Positions 46,193 through 55,378 of a stretch of DNA of 64,000 nt are shown here, piece by piece (the stretch's first letter is position 1; the number at the start of each line of letters is the position of its first letter). Under the pieces are notes generated by a model that did not search any database, was not told the origin of the DNA, and saw only the letters and a list, made by a program, of their open reading frames with translations. Source of the DNA: Paenibacillus lutimineralis (lineage in GTDB: Bacteria > Bacillota > Bacilli > Paenibacillales > Paenibacillaceae); NCBI RefSeq assembly GCF_003991425.1, contig NZ_CP034346.1, positions 1,587,501 to 1,651,500 of the forward strand, in the 5' to 3' direction. A program made the position numbers and the translations under genes.

Positions 46193-46222
46193 TTGACAAT
46201 AAAGGAGTTATTATCTGATAAT
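46193..46222 (+). promoter_or_regulatory. Sigma-A-like promoter for the accessory operon
   Basis: TTGACA (46193-46198) is a perfect -35 element. GATAAT (46217-46222) is a near-consensus -10 after an 18-bp spacer. They lie in an AT-rich 141-nt gap, the longest non-coding stretch in the window, upstream of the strong AGGAGG and ATG of the 46284 gene. No hairpin followed by a T-run was seen between the upstream stop and this promoter. Confidence 0.65.
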
Positions 46223-46233
46223 CTAGTAGATTA
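46219..46233. promoter_or_regulatory. 15-bp perfect palindrome overlapping the -10 region, candidate operator
   Basis: TAATCTA-G-TAGATTA is a perfect inverted repeat around one central base. It starts within the -10 hexamer and covers the expected transcription start. A second short inverted repeat, TTATC-T-GATAA, lies at 46211-46221. No U-run follows, so it does not look like a terminator. Binding of a dimeric repressor is inference; no regulator gene is in the window. Confidence 0.5.
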
Positions 46234-46283
46234 ATAGGGGAATTTGTGGAAAAATGTCAATGAATCCCTTCTAGGAGGCGCAA

Positions 46284-46961
46284 ATGGAAGCAACCTATGA
46301 TTTGTTTACCATTAAGACTCAATGTATGACGTTTGTGAATTATTCTTATCTTGGAATCGACAAGTCCTCCCTCAAGGCTTTTGTTGTTGATCCATCCTGG
46401 GATGTCTCGCAGCTTGTACATAAACTGAAACTGCATAACGCTTCGTTGGAAGCGGTGCTGCTCACGCATTCCCATTTTGATCATACCAATATGGTGAACA
46501 AGCTGGAGATGCTTTACCAGCCCACAGTCTATTTATCCAAAACAGAGGCGGAATATTATCGGTACCACTGCACTCGTCTGAGAACAGTGGAGGATATGGA
46601 TATTATCCGTGTTGGCGATACCCCTATCACCTGTCTTTTAACTCCAGGTCACACACCGGGAAGCGTCTGTTACTGGGGGGGCGACAATCTGTTCTCCGGC
46701 GACACCGTGTTCATCGAGGGCTGCGGTATATGCGACAGCGAGGGTGGCTCTGCGGAAGATATGTACTACAGCATTCAAAGGCTAATCCAGCTGATTCCCG
46801 CGAATGTCCGTGTTTATCCCGGACATTCCTTCGGAGAGCCCCCCGGCAGGGAAATGAGCTATTTATACAAAAAGAACCTGTATTTTCAGATTGATGACAT
46901 CAATCATTTCGTCAAGTATAGAAATCGGAAGAGTAATTCCAAAATTTTTGATTTCAAGTAA
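46284..46961 (+). CDS. pksB: Metallo-beta-lactamase-fold acyl hydrolase, PksB/BaeB family
   Basis: A 225-aa protein with the metallo-beta-lactamase zinc motif HSHFDHTN (about residue 62), GHTPGS, FSGDTVF and a C-terminal YPGHSFG. Length and motifs match PksB/BaeB of the bacillaene cluster as I remember it (for example IEGCGIC and GGSAEDM). Members are glyoxalase II-like thioester hydrolases; BaeB has been linked to removal of acyl groups from stalled carrier proteins. It is cytosolic, with no signal peptide. It is the first gene after the promoter at 46193-46222, with AGGAGG 5 nt before the ATG. Together with the hydrolase-type AT in the next gene, the cluster has two candidate editing hydrolases. 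The symbol follows bacillaene naming by similarity. Confidence 0.87.
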   Translation: MEATYDLFTIKTQCMTFVNYSYLGIDKSSLKAFVVDPSWDVSQLVHKLKLHNASLEAVLLTHSHFDHTNMVNKLEMLYQPTVYLSKTEAEYYRYHCTRLRTVEDMDIIRVGDTPITCLLTPGHTPGSVCYWGGDNLFSGDTVFIEGCGICDSEGGSAEDMYYSIQRLIQLIPANVRVYPGHSFGEPPGREMSYLYKKNLYFQIDDINHFVKYRNRKSNSKIFDFK

Positions 46962-47017
46962 CCGGATAGCCGGCTGTATGGGCTGAACCGTCATGTTGGA
47001 TTACGGGAGGTACAAGA

Positions 47018-50000
47018 GTGCAAGACGAATTGGTATTTATGTTCTCCGGCCAGGGCTCCCAATACAGCAAGATGGGCCTTGAATTGTACGAAGCAAACGC
47101 TGTTTTTCGCCAAACCATGAATCAACTGGACGAGTCCTTCCAGGCATTGACCGGTGCAAGCGTTGTGGCAGAGCTTTATCTTGCCGCTAAGCGAAAAGGA
47201 TCGAGGTTTGATGATATTTTCTATTCCCATCCTGCCATTTTTATGGTTCAATACGCGCTCTCCCAAACGCTGATTGCCGCAGGCATCCGTCCACGTTACG
47301 TCATAGGTGTCAGCCTCGGCGAATATGTGGCGCTTGCGGTAGCCAAGGTTCTCTCTCCCACACATGTGCTTGAGCTGATTGTCAAGCAGGTGAATTTGCT
47401 GCAGGAGACATGCGGAAAAGGTGCGATGATCGCCATTTTGGACAACTGTCGTCTGTATGAAGAGAGTGCGGAGCTGAATGGTCGTACTGAGCTGATTGCC
47501 GTCAATTATGATAAGCATTTTACCGTCGCCTGCAGCGTAAAACACGCCAAAGATACTCAGCAATTTCTGAAAGAACGGAATATTGCTAGTTTGAAGCTTC
47601 CCGTAAATTATGCATTTCATTCGGCATCCATCGACAGGCTGAAGGAGCCCTATTGTGATGTCTTGAGGGGATGCGAATTCCGTTTACCTGAAATTTCTTT
47701 TGTTTCTTCCATGATGGGTGGTCCGGTAAAGCAGATTGGGGAGTCCTTCCTGTGGGACGTGCTGAGGGAGCCGATGAATTTCCAGGGAGCCTTAAAGGCA
47801 CTGGCCGACGGGAATCCCAAGGTTTATCTTGATCTGGGGCCCTCGGGAACATTGGAGAACTTCAGCAAGAAGCTCCTCGACCCGGCGCAAACCCGGGCTA
47901 TCAAATCTATCATTACCCCGATGGGCAGCGATATGAAGAAACTTAATGAGACGATCGTCTATTGCGGACAATTGAACCTTACAAGAGATGGGGAGAAAGC
48001 GAAGATGAAAGCTTATTTATTTCCGGGACAAGGCGCACAATCGGTTGGCATGGGGGACAAGCTATTTCAGGAGTTTCCGGAGTATACCGCTATCGCTGAC
48101 CGGGTGTTGGGCTATTCCATTGAAGAGCTATGCCTCAAGAACAGCAAGAAGTTGCTGGACAATACTGCATATACGCAACCCGCACTTTACGTAGTGAATG
48201 CATTGTCATATTTAAAACATCAGCAGGAATCCGGTGAAGCCCCCGACTATGTTGCGGGACACAGCCTTGGCGAATACAGCGCGCTGTTTGCCGCGGAAGT
48301 GTTTGATTTTGAGACAGGATTGCGGATTGTGCAAAAGAGAGGCGAGTTGATGAGCACGGCTACCGGAGGCGGTATGGCTGCTCTCATTGGCTTGACGGAA
48401 GAAGCGATCCGGGAAATTCTTGCCCAGCATAGACTGGATCGGCTAGACGTTGCCAACCTCAATACACCTACCCAAATTGCTTTATCGGGGCTGCAGGAGG
48501 ATATAACGGCTGCAAAAGAGATTTTTGAGAGCAGCGGCGTCTCCGCCTATGTGGTTTTGAATGTCAGCGGAGCGTTTCATTCCCGGTACATGCGTGATTC
48601 AGCAATACAGTTTAAGCAATTCCTCGAACAATTTACCTTCAAAGCGCCCAAAATACCAGTCATATCGAATCTGACATCTAGACCCTACACTCTGAAAAAT
48701 ATGATTCACTACATGACAGAGCAAATGGTCAGCAGCGTGCAATGGACGGAGTCAGTACGCTATCTAATGGGAAAAGATCCTGAAATGGAGCTGTTGCAGA
48801 TCGGTCCCGGCCATGTGATCGCCGGACTGGTCAGCAAAATCAAGAGAGAAGCTGAGCCACTTATTGTGGAAGACGATGCGCCTTCAGAGGATAATTTCTT
48901 CTTGGAAGCGGCAGCGGCTGTCGAACTGCCTGATATAGAGCCTATCTTGGAGGAAACGGCCACCGAAGAAGAAATTTATGCTGAAGAGATTATTTTGAAC
49001 GAGGAAGCAGTGCAAGAGGCCGGGCTGGAACAAACGGAAGTGCTTGAGGTTCCGGCGAATGCTGACAATCCAAAAGTTCTAGCTGGGGAGGGTTCCCCAG
49101 GAATGCAGCTCGGCAGCACCGGGTTCAAGCAGCGTTACGGTTTGGACTATGCATATGTCCTAGGTGGAATGAATGATGGAATTTCGTCCCAAGAGCTGGT
49201 TACGGCGGCTGGAAGAGCGGGCTGTCTGGCCTTTCTCGGTGCAAGCGGAATGCGCCAGGTAGACCTGGAGCATTCCATCCGCGGCATCCGCCAAGCTCTG
49301 GGGGCTGACGGTTCGTTCGGAGTAACGGTTATGTACCACCCGATTCATTCCGGCAGGGAAGAACGGCTGATCGAAACGCTGCTGCGGGAGAAGGTGGACT
49401 TGGTTGAAGCCACCTCGTATCTGACGATGACACCGGCGCTGATAAAGTATCGTATTCTCGGGCTGAGCCAGCGTCCAGACGGAACGATTCGAACCGCTCA
49501 TCGTATCATAGCCAAGGTTAGCCGCCCGGATATAGCCAAAATGTTCATGCTTCCTCCACCGGAACGCATCGTGGAGAAGCTGGTGGCCTCTGGAGATATT
49601 ACGCCCGAGCAGGCTCAGTTGGCCCGGCTTGTGTCGATAGCGGACGATCTATGCGCCGTTGGCGATTCGGCGGGACCAACCGACCAGGCGAATCTACTGA
49701 GCCTGCTGCCAACCATGATCCGCCTGAGACAGGAAATCGCACGGGATTTTGCGCCGGCGCGGGATATTCATATCGGTGCGGCGGGTGGTATTGGAACGCC
49801 CGAAGCCGCGGCGGGGGTGTTCCTGATGGGTGCCGAATTTATTTTAACGGGATCGATCAACCAGTGTACGGTGGAAAGCGGAGCGAGTGCTGAGGTAAAG
49901 GATATCCTCGAGCAACTCAACGTCTACGATATGGCCTATGTTCCGTCAGCCGAGCTGTTTGAGCTTGGCGGCAAGGCGCAAGTGGTCAAGAAGGGCCTAT

Positions 50001-50425
50001 TTTTCTCGGCAAGGGCGAACAAGCTATATGAGCTGTACCGGAATTTGTCCTCGATCGGACAATTGGATCCCAAGACCAAAAGCCAACTGGAGGAGAAATA
50101 TTTCGGTCGGACGATCACGTCGATCCTTGAGGAGTGTAAGAGGGACATGCCGGCAGAGGAACTGGCTTCATTAAATTCCGATTCGAAGCAGCAGCTCGCA
50201 GCCGTTTTTAAATGGTATATCGAGAATAGCAAGAAATCGGCCATTGCCGGAGAAACAGGTAATAAGGTCAATTACAGCATCATGTGCGGACCTTCGGTTG
50301 GCGCATTCAACCAATGGGTGAAGGGCACGGCGCTCGAAGCCTGGAGAAATCGCAAAGTCGCCATCATTGGCGCCAAATTGATGGAAGAAGCAGCCACTAT
50401 AGTCAGAGGGGAGATCGTCCAATGA
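47018..50425 (+). CDS. Trans-acting acyl hydrolase-acyltransferase-enoylreductase (AH-AT-ER)
   Basis: An 1135-aa three-domain protein. AT1 (1-300) starts FMFSGQGSQ and has elbow GVSLGE (Ser99) where extender ATs have GHSxG; this branch usually acts as an acyl hydrolase in trans-AT systems (PedC-like). AT2 (about 328-615) has FPGQGAQ, GHSLGE (Ser416) and GAFHS, typical of the malonyl-CoA AT that loads all AT-less modules. After a Glu-rich linker, residues about 695-1130 form a PfaD-type FMN enoylreductase (GAAGGIGTPEAAAGVF, FILTGSINQC), which can reduce enoyl intermediates in trans. No ER lies in the assembly line, so any saturated unit would need this domain. The GTG start has GGGAGG 7 nt upstream. 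The stop overlaps the next ATG. Confidence 0.93.
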   Translation: MQDELVFMFSGQGSQYSKMGLELYEANAVFRQTMNQLDESFQALTGASVVAELYLAAKRKGSRFDDIFYSHPAIFMVQYALSQTLIAAGIRPRYVIGVSLGEYVALAVAKVLSPTHVLELIVKQVNLLQETCGKGAMIAILDNCRLYEESAELNGRTELIAVNYDKHFTVACSVKHAKDTQQFLKERNIASLKLPVNYAFHSASIDRLKEPYCDVLRGCEFRLPEISFVSSMMGGPVKQIGESFLWDVLREPMNFQGALKALADGNPKVYLDLGPSGTLENFSKKLLDPAQTRAIKSIITPMGSDMKKLNETIVYCGQLNLTRDGEKAKMKAYLFPGQGAQSVGMGDKLFQEFPEYTAIADRVLGYSIEELCLKNSKKLLDNTAYTQPALYVVNALSYLKHQQESGEAPDYVAGHSLGEYSALFAAEVFDFETGLRIVQKRGELMSTATGGGMAALIGLTEEAIREILAQHRLDRLDVANLNTPTQIALSGLQEDITAAKEIFESSGVSAYVVLNVSGAFHSRYMRDSAIQFKQFLEQFTFKAPKIPVISNLTSRPYTLKNMIHYMTEQMVSSVQWTESVRYLMGKDPEMELLQIGPGHVIAGLVSKIKREAEPLIVEDDAPSEDNFFLEAAAAVELPDIEPILEETATEEEIYAEEIILNEEAVQEAGLEQTEVLEVPANADNPKVLAGEGSPGMQLGSTGFKQRYGLDYAYVLGGMNDGISSQELVTAAGRAGCLAFLGASGMRQVDLEHSIRGIRQALGADGSFGVTVMYHPIHSGREERLIETLLREKVDLVEATSYLTMTPALIKYRILGLSQRPDGTIRTAHRIIAKVSRPDIAKMFMLPPPERIVEKLVASGDITPEQAQLARLVSIADDLCAVGDSAGPTDQANLLSLLPTMIRLRQEIARDFAPARDIHIGAAGGIGTPEAAAGVFLMGAEFILTGSINQCTVESGASAEVKDILEQLNVYDMAYVPSAELFELGGKAQVVKKGLFFSARANKLYELYRNLSSIGQLDPKTKSQLEEKYFGRTITSILEECKRDMPAEELASLNSDSKQQLAAVFKWYIENSKKSAIAGETGNKVNYSIMCGPSVGAFNQWVKGTALEAWRNRKVAIIGAKLMEEAATIVRGEIVQ

Positions 50426-50661
50426 ACAAAGATCAAATTTTTGAAATTATGAGGGAGAAAATGCTAGACATCCTGCCGGACTTGGACGTCCAGCGTGTCA
50501 GCAGAGAAGAGAGCATGAAGGATTTGGGTGCGAACTCCATCGATCGCTTCGATATTATTTCCGACACAATGGGCGAACTGAATTTGAAAATTCCGCTCGT
50601 TAAGTTCGGTAGCCTCAAGAATATTGGAGAGGTAGTAGATTTCTTGTATGAAAACCTCTAG
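50422..50661 (+). CDS. acpK: Free-standing donor ACP of the beta-branching cassette (AcpK-like)
   Basis: A 79-aa acyl carrier protein with the phosphopantetheine site in KDLGANSIDRFD (Ser39). The GANS variant matches AcpK-type donor ACPs, which carry malonyl that becomes acetyl through the decarboxylating KS and is then used by HMGS. It is followed directly by those two genes. ATG overlaps the preceding TGA, and its own 3' end overlaps the next start by 14 nt. An upstream in-frame start at 50284 would lie inside the ER domain and is rejected. Confidence 0.92.
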   Translation: MNKDQIFEIMREKMLDILPDLDVQRVSREESMKDLGANSIDRFDIISDTMGELNLKIPLVKFGSLKNIGEVVDFLYENL

Positions 50662-51952
50662 CAGCGCTTCCTCCTACAGCTTTCGGCATTTCCACCCGGT
50701 CGTTGTCACCGGGATCGGCGTAGCCGGGGCGGCGGCGGTAGGAGCTGCCACATTCGAGCAGGTTTTGCGGGAAGGACGCAGCTCGGTGGGCTATCTGACC
50801 GGGATGGCCTACCCAAACGGAAAACCATTGATTGGCGCGGAGGCGGAGGCCCGGGAGCTTCAGGTGGGATTTCAGAGGTATGCCCCCGGTTTAAGCCGAA
50901 CAGCTGGCAGGCTGTTCAAAATCTCGGGTAAATCGGTTCAAGCGTCGTCCGTGGCCGCCGCTGAAGCATGGCAGCAGGCCGGGCTGGAGGAACGCAGCCT
51001 CAATCATGAGCGGATCGGGATCATCGTCGCGGGGAGCAACATATCGCCAGCGGTCAGCTATTCTGCTTACAAAGAGTACGGGGAGCAGCCTGAGCTGCTC
51101 CATCCCCGTTATGCGCTGAGCTATATGGATACCAATCAAATCGGCGTTCTTAGCGAGATGTTTGGTATCTGTGGAGAAGGAATGACAGTTGGTGGAGCTT
51201 CTGCGAGCGGCAATGCCGCGATTCTAAGAGCGTCGCAGTGGATTCAACTGGGTCTAGTGGATGTGTGCATGGTAGTGGGGGCCATGGCAGATTTGTCGCC
51301 TCTAGAACTGCAGGGATATCTCAATATCGGCGCCTATGGAGGAAGCGGCTTTGAGGGAGCCCCGAAGCAAGCGTGCCGTCCGTTTGACCGGCGGCATGAA
51401 GGCTTTATCTTGGGGCAAACCTCAGCCTGCTTGATTCTGGAATGTGCTAGCAGTGCGGCTGACAGCGGAGCAGAAGTGCTCGCAACTGTGATCGGCGGCG
51501 CAGCGGCGCTAGATGGGCACAGCCTCTCCAATCCCAGCGAAGACGGCCAGGTCCGGACGATGAAGGAGGCGCTCCGCAGGGCGGGGCTACCCACGTCTTC
51601 CATAGATTATATCAATGCTCACGGGACTTCTACGCCACTCGGCGATTTGACTGAGCTTGCCTCCATCCGGCGCGTATTCGGTGAGCATCTCGGACGTGTG
51701 CGGATTAATTCTACCAAAGCACTCACCGGACATTGCCTGTATGCTGCCGGCGTGGTGGAAGCGGCGTCTGTCATCATCCAGATGAAGGGTGGGTTTCTTC
51801 ATCCGCAGATCAATTTGGAGGAGCCGGTCAGCCGGGAACACTATTTTGCCACGCAGAAGGCGGAGGCGGCAGATTTTACATATGCGCTAAGCAATTCATA
51901 CGGTTTTGGGGGTATAAATACTAGCATTATTTTCAAGAAAGGATTGTGCTGA
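50648..51952 (+). CDS. pksF: Decarboxylating ketosynthase (malonyl-AcpK decarboxylase), PksF-like
   Basis: A 434-aa KSII-fold protein. At the nucleophile position the motif is GGASASGN, so the cysteine is replaced by Ser185, while both histidines remain (HGTST and ALTGH). This pattern is typical of the decarboxylase of HMG-synthase cassettes, which turns malonyl-ACP into acetyl-ACP without condensation. It lies between the donor ACP and HMGS genes. The start is the first ATG in frame; its ribosome binding site (GGAGAGG, about 16 nt away) is weak, so expression may depend on coupling to the overlapping ACP gene. Confidence 0.9.
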   Translation: MKTSSSASSYSFRHFHPVVVTGIGVAGAAAVGAATFEQVLREGRSSVGYLTGMAYPNGKPLIGAEAEARELQVGFQRYAPGLSRTAGRLFKISGKSVQASSVAAAEAWQQAGLEERSLNHERIGIIVAGSNISPAVSYSAYKEYGEQPELLHPRYALSYMDTNQIGVLSEMFGICGEGMTVGGASASGNAAILRASQWIQLGLVDVCMVVGAMADLSPLELQGYLNIGAYGGSGFEGAPKQACRPFDRRHEGFILGQTSACLILECASSAADSGAEVLATVIGGAAALDGHSLSNPSEDGQVRTMKEALRRAGLPTSSIDYINAHGTSTPLGDLTELASIRRVFGEHLGRVRINSTKALTGHCLYAAGVVEAASVIIQMKGGFLHPQINLEEPVSREHYFATQKAEAADFTYALSNSYGFGGINTSIIFKKGLC

Positions 51953-53185
51953 ATGCGGACAGGAATTGAAAGCATCAATTTTTACGGTGGCCCAGCGGTC
52001 ATTACAGCACGCAGTATTTTTGAGGGCAGAGGGCTGGATTTAAGTCGGTTCGACAACCTGATGATGGATCGAAAATCGGTGGGGGTGGCGTGTGAGGATG
52101 CTGTAACCAATGGTGTCAATGCCGCCAAGCCGATTATCGATGCCTTGAGCGAGGATGAAAAAAAACGGATCGAACTCGTGATCACGGCAAGTGAATCCGG
52201 GGTTGATTTCGGCAAATCCATCAGTACATATATCCATGATTATCTGGGATTGGGCCGGAACTGCCGCCTATTTGAGTTAAAGCAGGCATGCTATGGAGGT
52301 ACCGCGGGTCTGCATATGGCAGCGTGCTTCGTTGCCTCGAATGTGTCACCGGGAGCCAAAGCGCTGGTGATTGCAACGGATGTCGCCAGAGCAGCTGCCA
52401 AGAGCACTTACGGGGAGCCCTCGCAGGCCGTTGGCGCTATTGCCATGCTGGTTAGCGACAATCCGGAAATTCTGGAGCTGGATTTCGGTGCCACGGGTCA
52501 ATACAGTTACGAGGTTATGGATACCTGTCGACCGCTTCCTGAGATTGAGACGGGTAATCCGGATCTCTCGCTGCTGTCATATCTGGACTGCCTAGAGAAT
52601 TCCTACAAAAATTACAAGCAGAAGGTAGACGGCGTGCATTTTCAGGAAACCTTCGATTATTTGGCATTTCATACCCCTTTCGGAGGGATGGTGAAAGGAG
52701 CGCACCGCAAGCTGATGCATGAGGAGCTGAAGCTCCGAGGGCCAGTCGTCCAGCAGGATTTCGAACAGAGAGTGGCACCTGCCCTCACCTACGGCATGCA
52801 GGTGGGTAATGTATATTCTGCCGCGCTGTACTTAGGTCTGTGCAGCCTAATTGACCATGCGCAGGTTGATGATTACCGTCGGGTTGGATTGTTCTCCTAC
52901 GGATCAGGTTGCTCTTCGGAGTTTTACAGCGGGGTGATCGGGCCGGGGGCGGCGGTCAAATTGAGCCAAATGGACATTGGCGGGCATCTGAACAGCCGCT
53001 ATGAGTTGAGCTTTGACGAATACGAGCAGATTCTTGATCAGAATGTGGAGTGGCTATTCGGCATTCGTGACAAGAAAGTCGATTTCTCCGGCTTCAGCCG
53101 GGTCTACGACCACTTCTTCAAAGGCAAGGGATATCTCGTGCTTTCCGAAGTCGATGACTTCCACCGGAAATACGTATGGAGTTGA
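51953..53185 (+). CDS. pksG: Polyketide HMG-synthase (beta-branching), PksG-like
   Basis: A 410-aa HMG-CoA synthase family protein with the full catalytic set: Glu81 in ASESG, Cys113 in KQACYGG and His240 in AFHTPFGG. It should add the acetyl carbanion from the donor ACP to the beta-keto group of the PKS-bound chain, probably on the tandem ACPs split between the 592-7011 and 7008-9206 proteins. The start codon directly follows the previous TGA. The 3' end overlaps the ECH1 gene by 10 nt. Confidence 0.94.
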   Translation: MRTGIESINFYGGPAVITARSIFEGRGLDLSRFDNLMMDRKSVGVACEDAVTNGVNAAKPIIDALSEDEKKRIELVITASESGVDFGKSISTYIHDYLGLGRNCRLFELKQACYGGTAGLHMAACFVASNVSPGAKALVIATDVARAAAKSTYGEPSQAVGAIAMLVSDNPEILELDFGATGQYSYEVMDTCRPLPEIETGNPDLSLLSYLDCLENSYKNYKQKVDGVHFQETFDYLAFHTPFGGMVKGAHRKLMHEELKLRGPVVQQDFEQRVAPALTYGMQVGNVYSAALYLGLCSLIDHAQVDDYRRVGLFSYGSGCSSEFYSGVIGPGAAVKLSQMDIGGHLNSRYELSFDEYEQILDQNVEWLFGIRDKKVDFSGFSRVYDHFFKGKGYLVLSEVDDFHRKYVWS

Positions 53186-53970
53186 CCGAAATCGGAACCT
53201 ATTGCTGCCTGGGTGTAGGCCATGTGTTTGAAGGTATCTACAGTATTCGGCTTAGCCGCCCTGAGGACAAAAACAGCCTTACCGCACGGCTTGTGTCCGA
53301 GCTACTGCATGCTTTGGACGCCCTCGAACGGTTAGAAGATTGCAAGATGGTTGTGCTTGAAGGAGCAGGGGGATATTTCTGTACAGGAATGAACCTTCAA
53401 GCTTTCGAGGATAGAAGTGCGGACGGAAAAGATTATTCTACGCCCGAATCGCCTCAATTCATGTTTGTGATGAAAACCATCGCCGGGATGTCCAAGTTCG
53501 TCATTGGCAAGGTAGACGGGCAAGCCTTGGCCGGAGGGGTTGGTCTAGCGGCGGCCTGCGATTATGTAATCGCAACCCCCCGTTCTACGTTCGCGCTGCC
53601 GGAAGCTATCTGGGGACTTGTTCCCGCGCTGATCAGCCCTTATCTGATCCGAAGAATTGGCTACTGGCAGGCATATCAAATGACCCTGACTACATTACCG
53701 TTAGACGCGGAAGAAGCGCTGAAATGCCGGTTAGCGGACGAGGTGACGGCGGACCCCGATGCAGCGATTATGAAACTGTACCGAAGGGTTAGTCGCGTCT
53801 CTTCCCGAACTATGCGGGAAATCAAACAATATTTCAAGCAGATGTGGATCATCAACGAAGCGATGGAGAATGCCGCTATTGAAGAAATCGATAAGTTGAC
53901 TGCATCGCACGAGGTCAGGGAGTCGATTCAGAACTATGTACGCTACAAGCGGTTTCCCTGGGAGAAATGA
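53176..53970 (+). CDS. pksH: Enoyl-CoA hydratase-like dehydratase ECH1, PksH-like
   Basis: A 264-aa crotonase-fold protein. FCTGMNLQ and GQALAGGVGLA form the oxyanion-hole loops, and LPEAIWGLVPA carries the Glu region typical of PksH-type dehydratases. It should dehydrate the HMG-ACP intermediate to 3-methylglutaconyl-ACP. It differs clearly from the PksI-like ECH2 fused into the PKS. It overlaps the HMGS gene by 10 nt. With this gene the four-gene cassette (donor ACP, decarboxylase, HMGS, ECH1) is complete apart from ECH2. Confidence 0.92.
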   Translation: MELTEIGTYCCLGVGHVFEGIYSIRLSRPEDKNSLTARLVSELLHALDALERLEDCKMVVLEGAGGYFCTGMNLQAFEDRSADGKDYSTPESPQFMFVMKTIAGMSKFVIGKVDGQALAGGVGLAAACDYVIATPRSTFALPEAIWGLVPALISPYLIRRIGYWQAYQMTLTTLPLDAEEALKCRLADEVTADPDAAIMKLYRRVSRVSSRTMREIKQYFKQMWIINEAMENAAIEEIDKLTASHEVRESIQNYVRYKRFPWEK

Positions 53971-53983
53971 GGTTAGTCAGAGC

Positions 53984-54778
53984 ATGATCCAGAATGATTT
54001 TGCGAACCGCTATCCCGATTATTGGTCGCAAGGGGTATGGATTATCCCGCTTCAACTGGAAGGGACAAGTCCGCCGGCTTCTCTCAACCTAAGCGTCGTT
54101 GCTTTGCCGTCGGAATCAGTTGCTACCGATTTTTTAAGCTTGGTGGAGCAGGAGGAATATTCTCGCTTTCAATATCCGCGCCGTCGCAACAGCTATTTGT
54201 TGGGGAAGCTGGCGGCCAAATTGGCGCTTGCCAGGGGTGATGATGAGCTGTCTGCGATTGCAGTTGACCACGGAATTTTAAATCAGCCCATCGCATCCGG
54301 CAGATCCAGCAAGGTCACGGTTACGCATAGCGATACATTGGGTGCGGCGCTTGCTTATGACCAGCGGCTGCTTGCCGGCATCGATCTTGAACTCATCAAC
54401 GAGCAAGCGAGAGACGCTATGCTCAGGATTACTTCGGCGGAAGAGGAAGGACTTGTCAGGCGGCTTGGAACGGATATTGCGCCAACCGCGTTTCTTACCA
54501 TACTCTGGACGGCAAAGGAAGCGATTTCTAAGGTGCTGCAAACCGGATTCACGGTGGCCATGGAACTGTTCGAGGTAAAGTCGCTGGAGCGAAATAAATA
54601 CGGGGTTGTGGGGAGCTTTCGTCATTTTCCACAGCTCGTATCCGTCTCCGTTGTGCGTGAAGACTACGTATTCAGTATGGTGCTGCCCGCAAAGGCGTTA
54701 GCCGAAGGCGAGGAGTTCCGAATACTTGAACTTATGCATAACAGGCTCCCGGTCTGTTCAATCATCACAGTGGATTAG
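53984..54778 (+). CDS. Sfp-type 4'-phosphopantetheinyl transferase
   Basis: A 264-aa protein with both hallmark motifs, GIDLELI near residue 132 (Mg-binding acidic pair) and WTAKEAISK near 188. It activates ACP domains by adding phosphopantetheine from CoA to the conserved serine. The window contains 11 PKS ACPs plus two free ACPs that need this. An in-frame ATG at 53936 lies inside the ECH1 gene; I prefer 53984, which follows the stop and has GAGG 11 nt upstream. It closes the beta-branching part of the operon; a 56-nt gap follows. Confidence 0.93.
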   Translation: MIQNDFANRYPDYWSQGVWIIPLQLEGTSPPASLNLSVVALPSESVATDFLSLVEQEEYSRFQYPRRRNSYLLGKLAAKLALARGDDELSAIAVDHGILNQPIASGRSSKVTVTHSDTLGAALAYDQRLLAGIDLELINEQARDAMLRITSAEEEGLVRRLGTDIAPTAFLTILWTAKEAISKVLQTGFTVAMELFEVKSLERNKYGVVGSFRHFPQLVSVSVVREDYVFSMVLPAKALAEGEEFRILELMHNRLPVCSIITVD

Positions 54779-54834
54779 CGGGGTACAGGCAGTTCAGAGG
54801 AATTATGCTCACATAACTTTTAGGAGGTTCGCTT

Positions 54835-55347
54835 ATGAAAACATTGGTGCTTTATACGAGTGTCTATGGAAGTACGCAGCAATATGCGGAGTGGATTGCT
54901 CAGGAGCTTGACGCGGTTATCGGCGATATCAACAAATTCGATATGGCTCAGTTAGACGGGTATGACACCATTATTCTCGGAACCTATGTGCGGGTGGGCA
55001 AGCTGGTCGCCGGTGATTACCTGAAGAAAATCTGGCCTCGTATCCAGAATAAAAAAGTTGTTCTCTTTTCGGTCTCCAAGACGCCGGTGAATAGCGAGGC
55101 TACCTTTAAAAACTATCGGAAAAGCGTTCCCGAGAAAATCCGCGCTGCGATTCAGTATTTTCCGCTGGAGGGACGCTTTGTATTCAACGAGCTGGTGGAT
55201 AAGGACAAGACTACGATGCGCATCGGCCAGAAAATGACACGCATCTTCATGGGCAAGGCCATGGCGGAAGAAATGGTGCGGGATTGTGACGATGTGCGTT
55301 CCGAGAATCTCCAGCCGCTGTTCGCTGCGTTGCGAAGCATTTCTTGA
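54835..55347 (+). CDS. Flavodoxin-fold protein (HemG-like)
   Basis: A 170-aa single-domain flavodoxin fold. The N-terminus TLVLYTSVYGSTQQYA carries the FMN phosphate-binding T-x-Y-G-S-T pattern, and LGTYVRVGKL and LFSVSKTP are the following loops of the menaquinone-dependent protoporphyrinogen oxidase / flavodoxin family. It likely shuttles electrons or reduces a quinone-like partner. It precedes the two ETF genes and stands in one run with an acyl-CoA-dehydrogenase-like gene, so a shared redox chain is plausible. Strong AGGAGG precedes the ATG. Whether it belongs to the biosynthesis or is a passenger cannot be told from sequence. Confidence 0.8.
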   Translation: MKTLVLYTSVYGSTQQYAEWIAQELDAVIGDINKFDMAQLDGYDTIILGTYVRVGKLVAGDYLKKIWPRIQNKKVVLFSVSKTPVNSEATFKNYRKSVPEKIRAAIQYFPLEGRFVFNELVDKDKTTMRIGQKMTRIFMGKAMAEEMVRDCDDVRSENLQPLFAALRSIS

Positions 55348-55378
55348 TTCCGTCAAAGTTGCGAAAGGAGGGATTGGG

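Noticed and set aside
50284..50421. An N-terminally extended version of the AcpK-like ACP
   Set aside because: The extension reads in another frame through the conserved end of the ER domain; ATG 50422 overlapping the stop gives a normal-sized ACP.
51188..51211. Ser in place of Cys in the 50648-51952 ketosynthase as an inactivating mutation
   Set aside because: This replacement is the known feature of decarboxylating KSs in HMG-synthase cassettes.
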